A stretch of 53,679 nucleotides of DNA, from the NCBI GenBank assembly GCA_035541455.1, contig DATKNH010000085.1, positions 1-53,679 on the forward strand. The letters run 5' to 3'. The number at the start of each line of letters is the position of its first letter. Position 1 is the first letter of the stretch. The DNA comes from Syntrophorhabdales bacterium. GTDB taxonomy: Bacteria > Desulfobacterota > Syntrophorhabdia > Syntrophorhabdales > WCHB1-27. Under the pieces are notes generated by a model. The model had not been told where the DNA came from. It ran no database searches and saw only the letters and a program-made list of their open reading frames with translations. The translations under genes were made by a program, and so were the position numbers. Below are positions 25,294 through 33,618 of this stretch, one piece after another.

Positions 25294-26289
25294 CTATTTC
25301 TTTTCGCTTTTGTACATTCCCATCTCTTTAATCAATTCCTCGTACGTGGCGCTTGTCTTTTTGAGGTAATCAACAAAAGCCTTGCCCGTCATGGGCTGCA
25401 CAGCCAGTTCCTGATCCTCGGCCACCTTCTTGAAAACCTCGCTTTTCATCCCGTCCATGAAAGCCTTCTCTAACGTCTTTCTCACGTTCTCAGGCATTCC
25501 CTTTGGCGCCATGATCATAGCGAGGAGAGGCAGATCGAAATCATAGTGCACGTCCTTGAACGTGGTCAGTTGGCCGTGGCCTGCGGCGTAATTTATCTTC
25601 TGCCGCGAAAGTATGATCCGTATATTGTCAGCGAGAACGTGGCTTCGATATGGCGCAGCGGTTCCCCCTCCCAGCATCACGTGGCCACCCAGCACAGCCG
25701 TCATTGTCGGCGCATCACAGGGGTAAGGCACAGCCTTGAACGTGAAGCCTTCTTTTTTTGCTATCGCAACCATGCCGAAGTAAAACGATGAAGCCGTGCA
25801 GTGGCCGAAGGTGAGCTGGCCCGGGTTTTTCTTAGCCCAGGCGACAAGGTCTGTCCATTTCTTGAAGGGACTGTCTCCCTTGACTGTCCAGACTGTTTTC
25901 CATTCCCCGATAAGCATGAAATTGTCGATATCTTTAAAGGGATCATACTCCAGATCACTGATATGAGGAGCCCGTGTAATCACGCTGTCCGTGTTGATGA
26001 GGAGCGTGTAGCCGTCCGGTTTTTCATTCATGAGCAGAGAGGTTGCGACTGTGCCGCCTCCTCCCGGCTTGCTGACGACAATGATTTTCTGGCCAAGACT
26101 CTTTTCGGCTCCCTCCGCGAGAGCACGCGCGAGCACGTCCGCTGAGCCTCCTGGCGGCAGGCCCACCCAGAGCGTGACAGGCCTCGTCGGAAACTTGGCC
26201 TGCGCAGACGCAGTCGAATGAAGAATGGCGGCACATGCGACGAGCGTCACGACCATACACAAGAGATGTTTCAGGTGAAGCTTCTTCAT
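25294..26289 (-). CDS. tctC: TctC/Bug solute-binding protein of the tctCBA operon
   Basis: A 331-residue periplasmic binding protein with a signal peptide and Bug-family motifs: PVTLWVGLPPGGSADVLARALAE, KPGGGGTVATSLLMNEKPDGYTLL, FKAVPYPCDAPTMTAVLGGHV and the C-terminal AFVDYLKKTSATYEELIKEMG. ATG at 26289 is used because GGGGGA lies seven bases upstream; the ATG at 26295 is too close to it. As the first gene of tctCBA it should deliver an organic acid to TctAB. It is divergent from another tctC, sharing a 246-base regulatory gap. Confidence 0.93.
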   Translation of the reverse strand: MKKLHLKHLLCMVVTLVACAAILHSTASAQAKFPTRPVTLWVGLPPGGSADVLARALAEGAEKSLGQKIIVVSKPGGGGTVATSLLMNEKPDGYTLLINTDSVITRAPHISDLEYDPFKDIDNFMLIGEWKTVWTVKGDSPFKKWTDLVAWAKKNPGQLTFGHCTASSFYFGMVAIAKKEGFTFKAVPYPCDAPTMTAVLGGHVMLGGGTAAPYRSHVLADNIRIILSRQKINYAAGHGQLTTFKDVHYDFDLPLLAMIMAPKGMPENVRKTLEKAFMDGMKSEVFKKVAEDQELAVQPMTGKAFVDYLKKTSATYEELIKEMGMYKSEKK

Positions 26290-26436
26290 GGGCATTCCCC
26301 CTTAGTTTATTCTCACAGATTTGCAGGCGGGCCGCTCCGGCACGGTACGAGCGTAGCACAACAGGTTGTGATGGTCAACAACGGAAGAAGCAGAAGTACC
26401 GGGATAAAAAGGGCAAAAAATGGGCAATCCGGTGTC

Positions 26437-26517
26437 TTGACAAAGCATCCAAATGAAAGTAACGTTACGGGGAACAAGAGCAAGGGTAGGTAAGGGTAGG
26501 CCCCCGCGTCACGTGAC
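26437..26517 (+). promoter_or_regulatory. Promoter-like region with two GTMACGTKAC palindromes
   Basis: TTGACA at 26437-26442 is a good -35 element; the -10 around 26460 is weak. Two perfect 10-base palindromes follow: GTAACGTTAC (26459-26468), on the expected -10, and GTCACGTGAC (26508-26517), just before the ribosome site. They share the pattern GT-M-ACGT-K-AC with centres 49 bases apart, as expected for paired operators of one dimeric regulator. No regulator gene is in the window. Confidence 0.5.
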
Positions 26518-26535
26518 CGCGTAAAGGAGGAGGAC

Positions 26536-27525
26536 ATGGGAGTGCGGATACATAGCAGGATCCTTGTATATATCTTATTCATCGCCTTAGCTGCCATCGG
26601 GCTGAACTGTTCTCTTCTCTTTGCCGCTGGTTCTGACTATCCGAATAAACCGATCTCGATCGTGATCGGTGTTCCGCCGGGCGGTTCTACGGATATGGCC
26701 GTACGTGTTCTGGCGCAGTTCATGGAAAAACAACTGAAGCAGCCCGTACTCGTGGTGAACAAACCCGGCGGAGCAGGTACCATCGGTGGTTACGCTGTCG
26801 TTTCGGCAAAACCGGATGGCTATACGCTCGGCTACTTTCCAGGTGCCGGAAGTATGCCTGAGATTTACAGCTATTTTTATGCAGCCCCGTATTCAAGCGC
26901 AGACTTGAGGCCGATCTGCCGCGTTCACGTTCCTGTGATAACAATTGCGGTTAAGGCAGATGCACCGTGGAGCAATGTGAAAGAGCTCGTGGAGTACGCA
27001 AGAAAAAATCCGGGCATGAAATTCGGTCATATAGGAAAAAGCACTATCCAGTACATTGTCATGGCTACTATCGCGAGGGCTGAAAATTTGCGGATGGTTG
27101 ATGTACCTTTTGATGGTGATGGCACCCTTGTACCGGCGCTCCTTGGCGGCCATGTCCCGGTTGGAACGCCTGTGCTCTACGTCATACGATCGTTAGTGGA
27201 AGGAAAGAAGTTGAAAGTACTCGCGGTGTGTCTCCAGAAGAGAGCGCCGTCAGCACCTGATATACCGACCGTCGGGGAGGCCGGCTATAAACTGGCGTAC
27301 GTTCCTTTTTTCGGTCTGTATGCACCGAAGAAGACGCCGGATGAGGTTATCAGAAAGCTTGATGATGTGGTGCGCAGGATTGCAGAGGACAAGGAATTCC
27401 AGGAGAAGAATAAGAGCATGGATATGCCGGTTGAATATGAAGACACGGCAGCATTCGACAAGTATCTCGTGCGATACAAAGAAAACATACAGACCTTTTT
27501 CAAGAGCGAAGGGCTGGTGAAGTGA
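26536..27525 (+). CDS. TctC/Bug solute-binding protein, first of three paralogues
   Basis: A 329-residue protein with a signal peptide and Bug-family motifs: ISIVIGVPPGGSTDMAVRVL, MEKQLKQPVLVVNKPGGAGT, KPDGYTLGYFPGAG, VDVPFDGDGTLVPALLGGHV. It closely resembles the proteins starting at 29512 and 30590 (shared EKQLKQPV, YFYxAPYS, FGHxGK, VDVPFDGD), so they arose by duplication. AAGGAGG lies five bases before the ATG. It leads the plus-strand cluster, behind the palindromic regulatory region, and is followed by an IlvD-type dehydratase. It probably feeds the TctAB pair encoded 6 kb downstream. Confidence 0.92.
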   Translation: MGVRIHSRILVYILFIALAAIGLNCSLLFAAGSDYPNKPISIVIGVPPGGSTDMAVRVLAQFMEKQLKQPVLVVNKPGGAGTIGGYAVVSAKPDGYTLGYFPGAGSMPEIYSYFYAAPYSSADLRPICRVHVPVITIAVKADAPWSNVKELVEYARKNPGMKFGHIGKSTIQYIVMATIARAENLRMVDVPFDGDGTLVPALLGGHVPVGTPVLYVIRSLVEGKKLKVLAVCLQKRAPSAPDIPTVGEAGYKLAYVPFFGLYAPKKTPDEVIRKLDDVVRRIAEDKEFQEKNKSMDMPVEYEDTAAFDKYLVRYKENIQTFFKSEGLVK

Positions 27526-27600
27526 GACAGTGATTAGTAATTAGTGACTAGTGGCTAATGATAGATGACGAGACAGCGACGACTGACCAGTGGCCGGAAA
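27526..27600 (+). repeat. Degenerate AGTGA-rich intergenic tract
   Basis: Short imperfect repeats such as AGTGATTAGTAATTAGTGAC and GTGACTAGTGGCTAATGA fill the gap between tctC and the dehydratase. The same style recurs at 30499-30575 and 31580-31640, so it marks duplicated junctions in this cluster. Confidence 0.45.
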
Positions 27601-27610
27601 GAGAGGCAGA

Positions 27611-29362
27611 GTGAAGAGTAAGAAAAGTAAATCAACGCGCAGTGCTGAAATAAAGACGCTGGAGCAGTTTGAGCAGTTCCGGATGGAGTACGGCCACAAA
27701 TGTATTTTTAAGGCCATGGGCTTCACAAGCGAGGAGCTCTCCCTGCCAAGGATTGCTGTTGTCAATTCCTGGAGCGAACAGTCGCCGGGTCATATCCACC
27801 TGCGGGCTGTGGCAGAAGGTGTGAAAGCCGGCATCCGCATGGCAGGCGCAATGCCCTTTGAGATTAACGTGATCGGCCCATGCACCATGCTGGGCAGAAC
27901 GGTACTTGATGCGGCCCACTATGATCTGCCTCAGCGGGAAGCGATCCTCACGTCAATAGAGTCAGCTCTGCATGTAGGCTGGTGCGACGGATGGGTCGGT
28001 ATTGGAGCCTGCGATAAAATTATACCAGGCATGATGCTTGCGGCGCTGCGCCTGAACCGGCCATTTATTTTCATAGGAGGCGGACAGATGATCCCCTCCG
28101 AATACGAAGGAAAGAACATCGGCTACGTGGATGGTCAGGAGATTATTATCCGGGAGCTGCAGAAGTTGAAAGCTTCGCCCGAACTTATCGACGAGTTTGA
28201 GTGCAAGATGGAAGAGGTCACCAACTGCTGCGGTGCATCAGCGGGTGCCTGCGGTGAGATGTCCACAGGGAATACTCTTGCGCTACTTACCGAGGCGATG
28301 GGGTTTTCGCTGCCAGGCTCCAGTACCTCTCCGGGGGTTGCGGCCGAGAAGATATGGCAGGCGAAGGAGACAGGCAAGAGGATTGTAGACCTCGCGCAGA
28401 AGAATGTCACACCGCGGGACATCCTTTCTCTCAACGCGCTCAGGAACGGGATAGCCACAAATATGGCGATCTGCGGCGGAACGAATTCCCTCATCCACCT
28501 CCAGAGCTATGCGCACGAGGCGGGCATACCCTGCAATCTGGACACCTGGGATGCGGTAAGCAGGAAGGTTCCTGCGCTCTGCGGCGTTGTGCCCTCCGGG
28601 CCTTACACACTCTCGGATCTGCATAAGGCGGGTGGTGTGCCGATGGTGATGAAGCGGATCAGGCGATTTCTCGACGAGACATGCATCACCGTCACAGGGC
28701 AGAGCGTCGGTAAGAATCTGGCAGGAGTGGAGCTCAAGGATTCCGATGTTATCCGGCCTCTCGAGAACCCCATATGGCCGGAAGGCGCGCTGGCTATTCT
28801 GAAAGGAAACCTTGCGCCCAGGGGTGCGGTGACGCGGCATACCATTGTCGAAAACAAGGATCTGCTGCAGAAGACCTATACGGTGCGGGTGTTCAATTCG
28901 GTTAATGAGACGATAGAAGCATTGCTCTCGGGAAAGCCGACCCCAATAAAGGCGGGAGACGCCCTCGTCATCAGGTACATCGGACCAAGGGGTGGACCTG
29001 CAATGCCGTGTGGCCTGAGCGTGGTGAGGGCTCTAAAGCTCGCGCAGGTGAAGGATATCGTTATTATCACGGATGGTCGTTTTTCCGGCTTCACAAAAGG
29101 CTACCTTGCCATCGGCCATGTCTGTCCCGAGGCCCAGGTAGGGGGACCTCTTGCGCTACTGCAGGACGGCGACAGGATTCGCGTGGATATTCACAACCGG
29201 GGGCTCAACGTGGAATTGTCGGCAGCAGAACTGAAAAAGAGAAAGTCTCGCTGGACGCCGCCCGATCCGTCTCATCTGACAGGAGTGATTGCCATGTACG
29301 CGAGGACGGCCCTTCAGGCGGACCAGGGCGCAGGATGGCCCGTTCGGTGGGAAGATTTTTGA
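27611..29362 (+). CDS. IlvD/Edd-family dehydratase
   Basis: A 583-residue iron-sulphur dehydratase of the dihydroxy-acid/6-phosphogluconate/sugar-acid dehydratase family, which removes water from 2,3-dihydroxy or polyhydroxy acids to give 2-keto acids. Cluster-ligand segments are visible: INVIGPCTMLG, VGIGACDKIIPGMM and TNCCGASAGACGEMSTGNT; the C-terminal barrel carries IITDGRFSGFTKG and HVCPEA. GTG at 27611 is chosen because AGAGAGG lies four bases upstream; the GTG at 27590 lacks a ribosome site. Flanking TctC genes and aconitase X suggest catabolism of a hydroxy acid rather than branched-chain amino acid synthesis; no other ilv gene is nearby. Confidence 0.88.
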   Translation: MKSKKSKSTRSAEIKTLEQFEQFRMEYGHKCIFKAMGFTSEELSLPRIAVVNSWSEQSPGHIHLRAVAEGVKAGIRMAGAMPFEINVIGPCTMLGRTVLDAAHYDLPQREAILTSIESALHVGWCDGWVGIGACDKIIPGMMLAALRLNRPFIFIGGGQMIPSEYEGKNIGYVDGQEIIIRELQKLKASPELIDEFECKMEEVTNCCGASAGACGEMSTGNTLALLTEAMGFSLPGSSTSPGVAAEKIWQAKETGKRIVDLAQKNVTPRDILSLNALRNGIATNMAICGGTNSLIHLQSYAHEAGIPCNLDTWDAVSRKVPALCGVVPSGPYTLSDLHKAGGVPMVMKRIRRFLDETCITVTGQSVGKNLAGVELKDSDVIRPLENPIWPEGALAILKGNLAPRGAVTRHTIVENKDLLQKTYTVRVFNSVNETIEALLSGKPTPIKAGDALVIRYIGPRGGPAMPCGLSVVRALKLAQVKDIVIITDGRFSGFTKGYLAIGHVCPEAQVGGPLALLQDGDRIRVDIHNRGLNVELSAAELKKRKSRWTPPDPSHLTGVIAMYARTALQADQGAGWPVRWEDF

Positions 29363-29511
29363 ATAAACCCGGGTCAAGGGTCACGGGGCACCGGAGAGCC
29401 GAGGGACGACCGTCCGCGGCGGCGGACTTGGACGATGGACGATAGAGCAACAGGGTGGAGCCTTTTACTTGAACCCTTGAACCCTGACGGCTATGAGGAG
29501 GAAGGAGACAA

Positions 29512-30498
29512 GTGAGGTATGAGACATTAATCAAGGTATGCTTCATACTGGCAGGGCTGTTGCTGCTTGCGCCGAGTTTGAGCATTCTGCACGCTGCTGA
29601 AACAACGTATCCCACCAGAGCTATTACACTCATTAATCCGATGGCGCCAGGCGGCTTGACAGACGTGGCTGCGCGCTTGCTTGCCGAAGCCATGGAGAAG
29701 CAGTTGAAGCAGCCCGTGGTGGTCGTTAACAAGCCGGGTGGCGCTATGACGACAGGCGGCTATGCTGTGGCTTCGGCAAAGCCTGACGGGTACACGCTTG
29801 GTTTTTTCATGAATTCAGCAGCCTGTCCCGAAGTCTACACGTACTTCTATTCCGCGCCCTATTCGACCAATGACCTGAGGCCCATTTGCCGCTCGCATTT
29901 CTTTAACACTGCTGTAACAGTCAAGGGAGATTCACCCTGGAACAGTATGAAGGACTTCGTAGAGTACGCGCGAAAGAATCCCGGTACGAAATTCGGCCAC
30001 AATGGCAAAGGCGGTCTGCAATACGTCATCATGACGTCCATTGCCAAGGCTGAGGGACTGAAACTGGTGGATGTGCCTTTTGACGGTGATGGTGCTTCGA
30101 TGCCTGCAATCATGGGCGGCCACATTCCCGTTGCGTTGCCGGCGTACGCGGTAGTAAAACCCTTAGCCCAGGCAAAAAAGCTGAAAGTACTCGCCATAAG
30201 CAGTGACAAGAGAGTAGACATTGCGCCTGAATACCCGGCTCTGGGTGAACTGGGCTACAAGCTGCCGGTGTATGCTTCTTTCTTTGCGGTTTTTGCTCCC
30301 AAAAAGACACCCGACGACATTGTGAAGAAACTCGATGACACCATACATAAGATCATGCAGGACAGGGAATTCCAGGCGAGGAACAAGGCACTTGATCTGA
30401 CAATGAGTTATCAGGATGGCGCGGGTTTTGAAAAGTACATTGTTCAGTGGAAAGCAGACATGCAGGCGTTCTTCAAGGAACAGGGGATGGTGAAGTAA
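29512..30498 (+). CDS. TctC/Bug solute-binding protein, second paralogue
   Basis: A 328-residue Bug-family protein with a signal peptide ending near LHAAE. Motifs: TLINPMAPGGLTDVAARLL, MEKQLKQPVVVVNKPGGAMT, KPDGYTLGFFMNSAACPEV, VDVPFDGDGASMPAIMGGHI. The ligand-facing loop INPMAPGG differs from the GVPPGGST of its two sisters, so its substrate may differ. GTG at 29512 follows GAGGAGGAAGGAG. It lies between the dehydratase gene and the third paralogue. Confidence 0.9.
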   Translation: MRYETLIKVCFILAGLLLLAPSLSILHAAETTYPTRAITLINPMAPGGLTDVAARLLAEAMEKQLKQPVVVVNKPGGAMTTGGYAVASAKPDGYTLGFFMNSAACPEVYTYFYSAPYSTNDLRPICRSHFFNTAVTVKGDSPWNSMKDFVEYARKNPGTKFGHNGKGGLQYVIMTSIAKAEGLKLVDVPFDGDGASMPAIMGGHIPVALPAYAVVKPLAQAKKLKVLAISSDKRVDIAPEYPALGELGYKLPVYASFFAVFAPKKTPDDIVKKLDDTIHKIMQDREFQARNKALDLTMSYQDGAGFEKYIVQWKADMQAFFKEQGMVK

Positions 30499-30575
30499 GA
30501 AAGTGACGAGTGGAGAGTGAATAGTGACAAGTGAATAACGGCGAAATAAGAAGTGACGAGAGAAACGGCGACACG
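30499..30575 (+). repeat. Degenerate GTGACRAGTGA intergenic tract
   Basis: Repeated units such as GTGACGAGTGGAGAGTGA and GTGACAAGTGA separate the second and third tctC paralogues. The units match those at 27526-27600 and 31580-31640. No gene is seen. Confidence 0.45.
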
Positions 30576-30589
30576 TGAGAGGAGGAGGC

Positions 30590-31579
30590 ATGAGAATCGC
30601 TAGAAGGGTGGCATTGATATTCTGTCTTCTAGTACTGGCCAGTGTTGAAGCGGGATTGTTTGCTGCGTCGCTTTCTGCTGCGGGATCCGATTACCCGAAT
30701 AGAACGATTACAATAGTGCTCGGTGTTCCGCCGGGAGGCTCCACTGACATGGGCGCACGGCTTCTGGCGCAGTTTATGGAGAAACAGCTCAAACAACCCG
30801 TCGTGGTGGTAAACAAGACCGGCGGGGCTGGCACGGTTGGAGGCTATACGGTGGCTTCCGCCAAGCCTGACGGCTACACGCTCGGGTATTTCCCCGGTTC
30901 GGCTGCCGTGCCGGAAGTCTATACCTACTTTTATTCGGCGCCGTACTCCAGCGATGCGCTCCGGCCGGTCTCAAAAATTCACGCTCCTGTTGTGGCAATC
31001 GCTGTAAAAGCTGATGCGCCCTGGAACAGCATGAAGGAGTTTGTTGAGTATGCCCGTAAGAATCCCGGCACGAAATTCGGCCATATCGGAAAAAGCACCA
31101 CGCCGTATGTGACCATGATCAGTATAATTAAGGCGGAGAAGTTGAACATGGTGGACGTTCCGTTTGATGGTGACGCGACCGAGGTACCTGCGCTCCTCGG
31201 GGGGCACATTCCCGTGGGCAGTCCCATCCTTTATGTAATCAGGTCCCTCGTGGACGGTAAGAAACTGAGAGTGCTTGCGGTTGCTCTTCCGAAAAGAGCC
31301 CCTTCTGTGCCTGATGTCCCCACATTGCCTGAACTGGGATACAAACTGCCGTATGTCGCTTTCCTCGGTCTCTTCGCGCCAAAGAAAACTCCGGACGATG
31401 TCGTGAAAAAAATCGATGAGACCGTTCGTAAGATTCTCGATGACAAGGAGTTTCAGGAAAAGAATAAGGCCATGGATATGCCTGTGGATTATGATGACGC
31501 AGCCACGTTCGAAAAATATCTCGCACACTACAAGGTGACCGCGCAGGCATTCTTCAAAGAGCAGGGACTGGTGAAATGA
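30590..31579 (+). CDS. TctC/Bug solute-binding protein, third paralogue
   Basis: A 329-residue Bug-family protein nearly parallel to the one at 26536: ITIVLGVPPGGSTDMGARLL, MEKQLKQPVVVVNKTGGAGT, YFPGSAAVPEVYTYFYSAPYS, VDVPFDGDATEVPALLGGHI, ending FFKEQGLVK. A signal peptide covers the first 30 residues. ATG at 30590 directly follows GAGGAGG; a GTG 15 bases upstream is in frame but lies before the ribosome site. It precedes the aconitase X large subunit gene. Confidence 0.92.
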   Translation: MRIARRVALIFCLLVLASVEAGLFAASLSAAGSDYPNRTITIVLGVPPGGSTDMGARLLAQFMEKQLKQPVVVVNKTGGAGTVGGYTVASAKPDGYTLGYFPGSAAVPEVYTYFYSAPYSSDALRPVSKIHAPVVAIAVKADAPWNSMKEFVEYARKNPGTKFGHIGKSTTPYVTMISIIKAEKLNMVDVPFDGDATEVPALLGGHIPVGSPILYVIRSLVDGKKLRVLAVALPKRAPSVPDVPTLPELGYKLPYVAFLGLFAPKKTPDDVVKKIDETVRKILDDKEFQEKNKAMDMPVDYDDAATFEKYLAHYKVTAQAFFKEQGLVK

Positions 31580-31722
31580 GAAAGCAGTGGCTAGTGAATA
31601 GCGAGTAGTGACAAGTGACAGGAGGTAGAAAAGAAAGACAATTAGCCAGTGGCCCGCAATCGGCGAGACTGTGACAGGCTCAAGTTCCCGTTTTTTACTG
31701 CGAACGAAACATAAGAGTATAT
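31580..31722 (+). repeat. AGTGA-rich tract and leader of aconitase X gene
   Basis: GTGGCTAGTGAATAGCGAGTAGTGACAAGTGA-like units fill 31580-31620. The rest, up to the ATG at 31723, holds no gene. The aconitase X start has no strong ribosome site. Confidence 0.4.
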
Positions 31723-33006
31723 ATGAAGCTGAGTGACTACGAGAAGGCTATGCTCGACGGCGCAGAAGGCCCTGCCAGACAGAAGGCCATGGACCTTCTT
31801 GTGCGCTACGGCGAGGCATTGGGAGCAGAGCGGTTTATTGACACGAACAATGTCTGTGTCGCGATCGGGGCATCGGGCCCCTTTATACGCGACCTTGTGG
31901 ACAAGACGGGAAGCTTCGATGCGGTGTTTTCTGAATTTGCCCTTGATTCAAGCGAGGCCGTGGAAATCCCGGAGGTGAAGGCCTGCACGTATCATCTCAT
32001 TCAGGGTCTGGACCCGGATCACTGGGAGATCGAGGGAGTCAGCCGCAGTGTCTATGAGCTGCACATGAAGAGCCTTGCGTTTGCAAAACGCATCGGCGTG
32101 CAGCTCATGAACACCTGTACGCCGTACCTTGTCGGGAATGTACCGGTCAGGGGTGAGCACTGCGCGTGGATGGAATCGTCCGCGGTGATTTATGCGAATT
32201 CGGTCTTGGGTGCCCGTATGAACTGTGAAGGACGAGAAAGCAGCGCTGCCGCAAGCCTTACGGGCAAGATACCTTATTGGGGTTACCACCTTGACGAGAA
32301 TCGTCTCGGCACACATCTGGTGGAAGTTGAATATGATGTCGAGAGTGTGATGGACTGGAACCTGTTGGGCTATTATGTCGGCGAGGCCGTCCAGGAGAGG
32401 GTGCCTGTGTTGAGCGGTGTGCGCCGGACCCCTACGCTCTCGAGGCTGAAGCATTGCGGTGCAGCTGCGGCATCGTCCGGCGGAGTGGAAATGTATCATG
32501 TCGTTGGGATCACGCCTGAAGCACCGTCTCTGGATGCGGCGTTCGGAGGGAAGAAGCCGGAGACTACTCTTACATTTGGCACGAGGGAGAGGCAGCTGGC
32601 CTATGATAACCTGAATTCATCGGCCGGAGACAGAGGTATTGATTTTGTCATGCTGGGCTGTCCGCACTATTCAATTGATCAGGTGTGGGAGGTCTGCAAG
32701 ATGCTGAAGGGCAGGCGAGTGCACAAAGACACCAATCTCTGGATCTTCACTCCGCGGGCGCTGAAAGAGATTGCCGACCAGAACGGCTATACGAAGATTA
32801 TCACGGACGCAGGCGGGATCCTGATGACCGATACGTGCCCGGCGCTCGCGCACGTCATGCCCAAAGGCGCGAAGGTGGCTGCGACCGACTCGGGCAAGCA
32901 GGCGCACTACATGCCTTCCATACTGGGTCTCCAGACATGGTTCGGGACCACGCAGGACTGCATTGAAGCGGCAGTGAGCGGACAGTGGAGGGGTGAACTG
33001 AAATGA
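31723..33006 (+). CDS. Aconitase X, large (catalytic) subunit
   Basis: A 427-residue protein of the AcnX catalytic family (DUF521). Likely iron-sulphur ligand segments are MNTCTPYLVG, VMLGCPHYSIDQ and MTDTCPALAHV; MKLSDYEKAMLDGAEG is the usual family start. Known members are cis-3-hydroxy-L-proline dehydratase in bacteria and mevalonate 5-phosphate dehydratase in archaea; both eliminate water. Here the swivelling small subunit is encoded separately about 2.2 kb downstream, after tctB and tctA, so this is a split type. The neighbouring IlvD-type dehydratase, binding proteins and FAD oxidoreductase suggest breakdown of an imported hydroxy acid or hydroxyproline-like compound; the substrate is unknown. 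Confidence 0.9.
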   Translation: MKLSDYEKAMLDGAEGPARQKAMDLLVRYGEALGAERFIDTNNVCVAIGASGPFIRDLVDKTGSFDAVFSEFALDSSEAVEIPEVKACTYHLIQGLDPDHWEIEGVSRSVYELHMKSLAFAKRIGVQLMNTCTPYLVGNVPVRGEHCAWMESSAVIYANSVLGARMNCEGRESSAAASLTGKIPYWGYHLDENRLGTHLVEVEYDVESVMDWNLLGYYVGEAVQERVPVLSGVRRTPTLSRLKHCGAAAASSGGVEMYHVVGITPEAPSLDAAFGGKKPETTLTFGTRERQLAYDNLNSSAGDRGIDFVMLGCPHYSIDQVWEVCKMLKGRRVHKDTNLWIFTPRALKEIADQNGYTKIITDAGGILMTDTCPALAHVMPKGAKVAATDSGKQAHYMPSILGLQTWFGTTQDCIEAAVSGQWRGELK

Positions 33007-33137
33007 AGACAATCACCTTGCACCGCAGAAGAATGCTCGGAGGGTGCACTGAAGGTAAAGCGCTCATGGAATGGTCTAAATAGCAAGGAAGGCGTGAGAA
33101 GCGTCAGGGGCCAATCAGGCGGAGAGCAGGCACTACC

Positions 33138-33611
33138 ATGGTGGAGAAGGAGACAGGAACCGTTGAAGGAATTGTCTGGATCGGCATCGGCTTCGTCATA
33201 TGCCTGCTCGCGCTCCGGTTTGATCTCGGCTCATTCCATCAGCCGGGGCCGGGGTTTGTTGCACTGCTCACCGGCATTTTTGTTGCTGCGATGGGCTTGG
33301 CGATGGCCATTGCGCGGTCCGTACACATGCGCCGGCCGCAACAGTCGGTCAGTGCTGAACACTTCCAGATCGGTGCTTGGCCACGTCTCGTTTACACGCT
33401 GGTTCTTCTCCTTGCGTACATCATTCTTATCGAACCGGCCGGTTTTTTGCTGACCACCTTCCTGCTTATGTTCGGCCTTTTTTTTGACCTTGAGAAAAAG
33501 AACTATTTCTGGAGTCTCTTCTTTTCAGTTGTGACGGCTCTGGTAAGTTACCTCGTTTTTGAAGTGTGGCTCCACTGCCAGCTTCCCCGGGGAATTCTTC
33601 CATGGTGGTAG
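33138..33611 (+). CDS. tctB: Tripartite tricarboxylate transporter, small permease
   Basis: A 157-residue TctB-family protein with four hydrophobic helices, including GIVWIGIGFVICLLALRFDLG, a GPGFVALLTGIFVAAMGLAMA helix and the typical end VWLHCQLPRGILPWW. It lies inside the aconitase X cluster and is followed after seven bases by tctA. A 131-base gap without a gene separates it from the aconitase X large subunit. Confidence 0.9.
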   Translation: MVEKETGTVEGIVWIGIGFVICLLALRFDLGSFHQPGPGFVALLTGIFVAAMGLAMAIARSVHMRRPQQSVSAEHFQIGAWPRLVYTLVLLLAYIILIEPAGFLLTTFLLMFGLFFDLEKKNYFWSLFFSVVTALVSYLVFEVWLHCQLPRGILPWW

Positions 33612-33618
33612 TGAACCT

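Noticed and set aside
27590-27611. GTG at 27590 as dehydratase start
   Set aside because: No ribosome site; AGAGAGG is positioned for the GTG at 27611.
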